DNA from: Taenia hydatigena
Lineage: Eukaryota > Platyhelminthes > Cestoda > Cyclophyllidea > Taeniidae
Reading direction: 5' to 3'
NCBI GenBank assembly: GCA_036345935.2
Contig: JADWOT020001916.1
Span: 248,001 to 312,000, forward strand
Length of the DNA stretch: 64,000 nucleotides
Every line of letters begins with the position of its first letter. The first letter of the stretch is position 1. The notes under the pieces are model-generated. The model searched no databases and was not told where the DNA came from. It saw only the letters and a list, made by a program, of their open reading frames with translations. Positions 59,174-64,000 of this stretch are shown one piece after another. A program made the translations under genes and the position numbers.

Positions 59174-61054
59174 ATGTTCGCGGGTCCGGCTATTGGTATT
59201 GATTTAGGAACTACCTTCTCCTGCGTTGGCGTTTTTCGAAACGGCAATGTCGACATCATTTCTAACGCTCAGGGTCGCCGCAAAACGCCGAGCTACGTCG
59301 CATTTACGGACAACGAACACCTTATCGGAGATGCTGCAAAGATGCAGGCTGCCGTGAATCCCACCAATACGGTGTATGATATGAAACGTCTTATCGGACG
59401 TCGCTTCAATGATGAGGTCGTGCAAGATGATAAGAAGCACTGGCCATTCAAGGTGATCAATTCAAACAAGAAACCGAAGGTTGAAGTAAAGTGCTGTGGT
59501 GAGACAAAGCAATTCACCGCAGAGGAGATCTCGTCCATGGTGCTGCTGGAGATGAAGAAGACAGCAGAGGCTTATTTGGGCGAGAAGGTGACAAATGCAG
59601 TTATCACAGTGCCAGCCAATTTCAATAGCAATCAACGCCAGGCAACAATTAATGCTGGCAGAATAGCAGGTTTGAATGTGATGCGCATCATCAGTGAGCC
59701 AATGGCAGCTGCTCTCGCCTACGGTTTAGGCAAGGGTGACCACAGGGAGCGCAACGTGCTCATCTTCGATTTGGGTGGTGGTACCTTCGATGCGGTTATT
59801 ATGTCCATAGACAACGGAAAATTTGAGATGAAGGCTGTTGGCGGTGACACGCACTTGGGTGGTGGTGACTTTGACTCTCGACTGGTGGATTACTGCGTAA
59901 AGAAATTTGAGCAAGAACATGGAGGAATAGATTTGACAACCAATGCAAAAGCCATCAGCCGTCTGAGAAGTGTGTGTGAGAATGCAAAAAGAACGTTGAG
60001 TTTGCTTGAGCACACGAGCATCGAGGTCGACTCTTTGTTTAAGGACATCGGTTTCTCTGTGTCCATCTCAAGGCACCTTTTTGAGCAATTGTGCTCGGAC
60101 CTCTTTGAGAGGATGCTGGATATTATAAACGAGGTGTTGAGAGATGCGAAGTTGAGAAAGGCTGATATTCACGAAATACTATTGGTGGGTGGATCGACAC
60201 GCATTTTGAAGGTGCAGCACATGCTACAGGAATTCTTTGTTGGCTGTAAGTTTAACAAGTCTATCAACCCAGACGAAGCAGCAGCCTACGGTGCGGCGTT
60301 GTTAGCGTCAAAGCAGATTGATAAAAAGCCGCTGGTAATGATGGAAGTGACACCACTATCATTGATTTTGGTGAAAAGTAGTGGTGAAGTAACGCCGTTG
60401 ATAGAGCGCAATATGAAAATTCCAACGAAAAAGACAGGGACCCTCATTACCTTCTCCATGTATCAACAGGACTTGTTACTACGGGTATGTGAAGGTGGGT
60501 GTGCATTAACAAATGACACCAAATTGCTCGGCAAGTTTCGCTTGTTAGGTATCCCGCCTTCACCGCGTGAGTTTCCACGGATAGAAATTACCTTTTCCAT
60601 TGACGAAAATGGCGTTCTCAGTGTGTCAGCAGTGGACAAGTTATCAAGGAAGCAGATTAATGTCTGTGTTAAGGACACGAGTTGCCTGTGGGAAGAGCAG
60701 ATCGAGCAGATGATTAATAAAGCTGAGAAGTTAAAGCAGGCGAGTGAGAAGCAGAGAAGTAAGATGGCAATGAGGAATATGCTAGAAGACTACATATTCA
60801 CCATACAGTCGGAAATAGAGAAGGATGAGGTAAGACAACTGACATCGGAGGAGCAACGCAAAAGTGTACGCACGATGTGTGAGAACACACTTGGTTGGAT
60901 GGACTTCCACGAAGATGCCACAAAGGAGGCTTATGAGCATATGCGCAAAAAGGTGGAGAGCGTGTGCGGCTCCATTACGTCAGTGAAGAAACTCGGCTTG
61001 TCAACAGAGATTTCGAAGGCGAGGTCGCCAATTGGTAATTTGAATTGCCTCTAG
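59174..61054 (+). CDS. Divergent cytosolic-type Hsp70, intronless, no EEVD tail
   Basis: A 626-residue ATP-dependent chaperone-type protein on one uninterrupted frame; the ATG at 59174 begins MFAGPAIGIDLGTTFSCVGV. The three Hsp70 signatures are present: IDLGTTFS at 9-16, FDLGGGTFD at 198-206, and LLVGGSTRI at 336-344. With Hsc70 numbering, Asp10, Thr13, Lys71, Glu175, Asp199, Thr204 and Asp206 are all kept, so ATP hydrolysis is plausible. Divergence is concentrated elsewhere. The normally DLLLLDVTP linker reads KPLVMMEVTP (385-394), and substrate-binding loops around 428-445 are rewritten (QQDLLLRVCEGGCALT). The protein ends GNLNCL after the helical lid, without GGMP repeats or EEVD, so co-chaperone binding through TPR domains should be lost. 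This matches the published tapeworm-specific Hsp70 expansion. Lack of introns suggests origin by retroposition or loss; the long intact frame argues against a dead pseudogene. Confidence 0.92.
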   Translation: MFAGPAIGIDLGTTFSCVGVFRNGNVDIISNAQGRRKTPSYVAFTDNEHLIGDAAKMQAAVNPTNTVYDMKRLIGRRFNDEVVQDDKKHWPFKVINSNKKPKVEVKCCGETKQFTAEEISSMVLLEMKKTAEAYLGEKVTNAVITVPANFNSNQRQATINAGRIAGLNVMRIISEPMAAALAYGLGKGDHRERNVLIFDLGGGTFDAVIMSIDNGKFEMKAVGGDTHLGGGDFDSRLVDYCVKKFEQEHGGIDLTTNAKAISRLRSVCENAKRTLSLLEHTSIEVDSLFKDIGFSVSISRHLFEQLCSDLFERMLDIINEVLRDAKLRKADIHEILLVGGSTRILKVQHMLQEFFVGCKFNKSINPDEAAAYGAALLASKQIDKKPLVMMEVTPLSLILVKSSGEVTPLIERNMKIPTKKTGTLITFSMYQQDLLLRVCEGGCALTNDTKLLGKFRLLGIPPSPREFPRIEITFSIDENGVLSVSAVDKLSRKQINVCVKDTSCLWEEQIEQMINKAEKLKQASEKQRSKMAMRNMLEDYIFTIQSEIEKDEVRQLTSEEQRKSVRTMCENTLGWMDFHEDATKEAYEHMRKKVESVCGSITSVKKLGLSTEISKARSPIGNLNCL

Positions 61055-61155
61055 CTCATTTGGTCCTGAAACGAGTAGTCACAAAACTTGGAACCTCGTG
61101 ACCATGCTGTGATTACCTACCTCTAATCCAAGCCACAAGTTGTTATCCATTTTGC

Positions 61156-61161
61156 ATTAAA
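61156..61161 (+). promoter_or_regulatory. Possible poly(A) signal of the Hsp70 gene
   Basis: ATTAAA variant hexamer about 100 nt after the stop. Confidence 0.4.
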
Positions 61162-64000
61162 TGAATCTTTTAGCACCCACTTGGTCATTTATTTGCCCTC
61201 ACACATTCCTCCTAATACACTTCTTTTTTAATTCACCTACATCATGGTATCAGCCCAAAATTTTCAGGAGGGATTCTAGGGGTGACCTCTCCATAATTTT
61301 AATGGGAGTACTGCGGGTAATTCAATAATGGTCAATCGCTCTACGATACATGTGACTGTAGCCAGGGTGGACATAACGCGGCAGATCGAGTAGGATCCCG
61401 ACCAAACTTACCGGCCGTGGAGGCATCAGTGTCAGATTTCAATGCTTCTGCGAGGTCTTTTGTGCCCATATACGCAATGATACCCAAACTTTTCATAGTC
61501 TGTCTTTCTCCACGCAAACACCCTTATTGATAATGGCATGTATGCAATCAAGCCTAGTCAAGATAATCTAAGTCAGACATTGGCATATCAAAAATGGGTA
61601 ATAATTGTTTCATTATGCATTTTTGGATCAGCGCTAAGTACTGATGGCTGTAATAGGACCCGCAGTGGATCTTATCCAAAGCATTTAAAAGGGCCCTATC
61701 TACCATGAAGATCCTTTCTTAGAGTGAAAGGCGCTGACCATGGGATTGGCGATGGGTGTTTAAGGACCATCTCCCCAAAGGCTAAGTCAAATCATTATGT
61801 TGAATAAAAACTAAAAAGTGTGATATAGCGATACGTTGAAAGAGCTGCATGGAATATGGCGATTATGTGAGAGGACTGAAGGCCATTGGAAGGAATGAAG
61901 GCATGAATGCAGGCTATGAGGACTAAGTTGGGAAATTAACGATACAGGCAATAAGCGCAGAGATTCGCGCCCGATTTATGTTTGCTGAACTTACCGCCGT
62001 TTGCGCTCGCCCACCTCACGGCGCTTCACATCGCTGTTCGAGTTGTCTTAGTTTGAGTTTGAACACCAAATACTTTGTGTTTTCTATATTGTGGTCTGCG
62101 CCCATATGCACACATATGTGCTTTGCAATTTCAGGGCCCGTCACTCTACTTAATTTTGAAGGCTCCACTCATATTTAATGAGTAGCGAAATGATATTCTT
62201 ATGGTGGAAAATTTGTGAGCTTAGTCTGAATCAACTTTGCCTATTCATATTCCTGCAAACAAACAGAGGCGTCGTTTATTGAAAGAAGAGGCTTCTGCAG
62301 TAAGTATAAGAAGCAATATTTTGAATCAACGTAAAAGGGCTTGTAGCTTAATCCTTGTGATTGGCACTGTTTAGAACATTAGCCCAAGATATCCTTGCTT
62401 GGTGCCACAGGGAACTCTGATTTAAGCACAGGTTGAGCATGTGTGCCCTGTCCCGTTAACCAGTTAGTTAGTCCCAAATCCCCTTAGAGTTGTTTTGAGT
62501 AAACGATTAAAGCGCAGGGAGTTAAGATTGGAGGATCTCTAAGGAATACTGTAACCCTTCTTGTTATCTAATAAGTTGGTCTTAATTTACCAGCATTTCA
62601 AAAGAACACCATCTATTACACATCTGTACGACAGTCTCTTAAACTCTGAGGTGAATGCGGCTTAGGTGTAGGTTTAAAAGGAGAACTAAAGCATTACATA
62701 AATGAAAACCTGACAACGAACAGTCTAGCCGTGTCACACGTATGTCGAGACCAGATTTTCTGCGTAAGTTCCCCACTTCAAAGGTTGATGCACGAATTAA
62801 TGCAGACCCCTCTACTTCAGATAATGCCTACCTGTTCATAGTACCCGAACGAGGTGATTCTGTAGCACTAGAATAGCCTTCTTCCACATGCTAACTTGGG
62901 CAGACGGTAAGTTAAAAGTAGCGAAACTAGACTACCATGAGTTAGAAGATATTTATTGACATGAAAGCCAGTTTTTAATGTAGACACCCAGTAATATCAT
63001 CCGTTTTGTCAATAGCTGTAATAAGTAACTCGGAAAAATCCCTGATCAGCGTGACACTCAAGTCGAAGCCTGTTGGCACCCCTCCGCTGACTGGTTTAAA
63101 AGTTATCAAATGAAGTCAACTTTCGCTATTTTAGAACAATGAGGGAACCTGAGACAGGCTGCGGACGTATAGTTTTCCGCAGTCGCCTTTCTTTATGCTT
63201 CATAAGTGCTGAAACATTCACTCGATTGCCACATCACCGAAGATTAAAAAGTTGGATGCTAATTGATTCTGCAAGCATTACTTGATTAGAGAGACTGGTT
63301 AATACCTTTCTGTTTCACAAGCGTCCAGATGTGCTGTCGTGCGAGAAGAGGTGAAAGTCTAAGGCGTTCGAATGAATGACTTTATGAGCAGCAGCCGGAG
63401 AGATTAGCCGTTGAACAAGGACCCGATTTGGGAAAATTGCACTCATGTTTGTTCCAGCATTCTCAAAAACTATTCCTTGATGCGCACATCAAAGGAGTGC
63501 TACAGGACACTTTAATCTCCTCATGTTGTTCCATGCACAATTGCCTATTTAACCATCGAGAAGGAGATAGATAAAGGATCCTGATCCATGGTCAAAGACA
63601 GATTCCAGCGAACAGGAGAAGGCAAAGGCAACACTCAAGACAGCAGGCGCAAAACATAATTTCACGTGTTTATACATAAGGTCTGCCTACTAGATGGGAA
63701 AACTCGTCATGACTCCCCAGGCATTGTACCATTCAAACAATCACATAAACTACGGCTAATTGTTCATACCAGCTTGATTCTTGCCCAAAAGCAGCAAAAT
63801 CAGCATTTCCATTAATTGTGTTTATTCTTCTAAACACTAATAGTGCCATTATGAGTCTTAATGTAGCACATCTCCAGTCATCACAAACCTCAATTGAACG
63901 CGTGCCACATATATGTGACACGACAAACGAACAGCTATACAAGGGATGTAGAGACCGTTTTGCGAGCCAGCCGTGCCAGTCATTAAATTTTCATGCAAAT
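61162..64000. other. Intergenic, nothing recognised
   Basis: Short frames at 61978-62178 (plus) and 63733-63942 (minus) are unsupported. No repeat of the families above was noticed. Confidence 0.45.

Noticed and set aside
1..64000. CRISPR arrays, bacterial operons, rRNA genes, telomeric repeats
   Set aside because: No regularly spaced identical repeats with unique spacers, no Shine-Dalgarno-led gene runs, no conserved rRNA segments and no TTAGGG tracts were seen.

Overview
The window is eukaryotic nuclear DNA, most likely from a taeniid tapeworm (Echinococcus/Taenia group). There are no operons, no ribosome-binding sites and very few long reading frames in 64 kb. The usable introns are short (about 43-203 nt, GT-AG). 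One intron-free Hsp70 lacks both the GGMP repeats and the EEVD tail, which is how the expanded taeniid Hsp70 clade has been described. Several copies of a ~188-bp LTR, one pair of them forming a ~0.9-kb coding-free element, have the structure of the published taeniid TRIM (ta-TRIM). The organism call is an inference from these traits; I could not search a database.

Two protein genes are recognised with good support. At 22.6-23.9 kb on the minus strand is a two-exon F-box gene of the FBXO4 type. Its reading frame carries an in-frame TGA 36 codons before a second, conserved-looking end. At 59.2-61.1 kb on the plus strand is an intact 626-residue Hsp70. It keeps every ATPase catalytic residue but has an altered linker and substrate-binding part and no cytosolic tail.

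Mobile DNA accounts for much of the rest. There is a full-length TRIM at 52.26-53.16 kb (two LTRs, primer-binding site, polypurine tract), two solo LTRs at 51.73 and 55.63 kb with near-perfect 5-bp target duplications, and a strongly decayed TRIM at 2.27-2.78 kb. Broken Ty3/gypsy pol remnants lie at 16.0-16.6 kb (plus), 38.1-38.7 kb (minus) and 56.2-57.9 kb (minus). A direct pair of ~1.8-kb segments (10.77-12.66 and 14.60-16.25 kb) each start with a ~90-bp minisatellite and lead into the gypsy-type frame. Two further dispersed repeat families occur at 32-41 kb, a tRNA-like Pol III promoter unit at 53.4 kb, a degenerate minisatellite at 24.6-25.2 kb, and several microsatellites.

Between these, several weaker coding candidates have matching splice phases but no recognised family: 5.8-6.1, 10.5-10.7, 29.9-31.0, 44.7-45.1, 47.6-48.0 and 49.2-49.5 kb. 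They are listed with low confidence. The long remaining stretches appear to be plain intergenic sequence.
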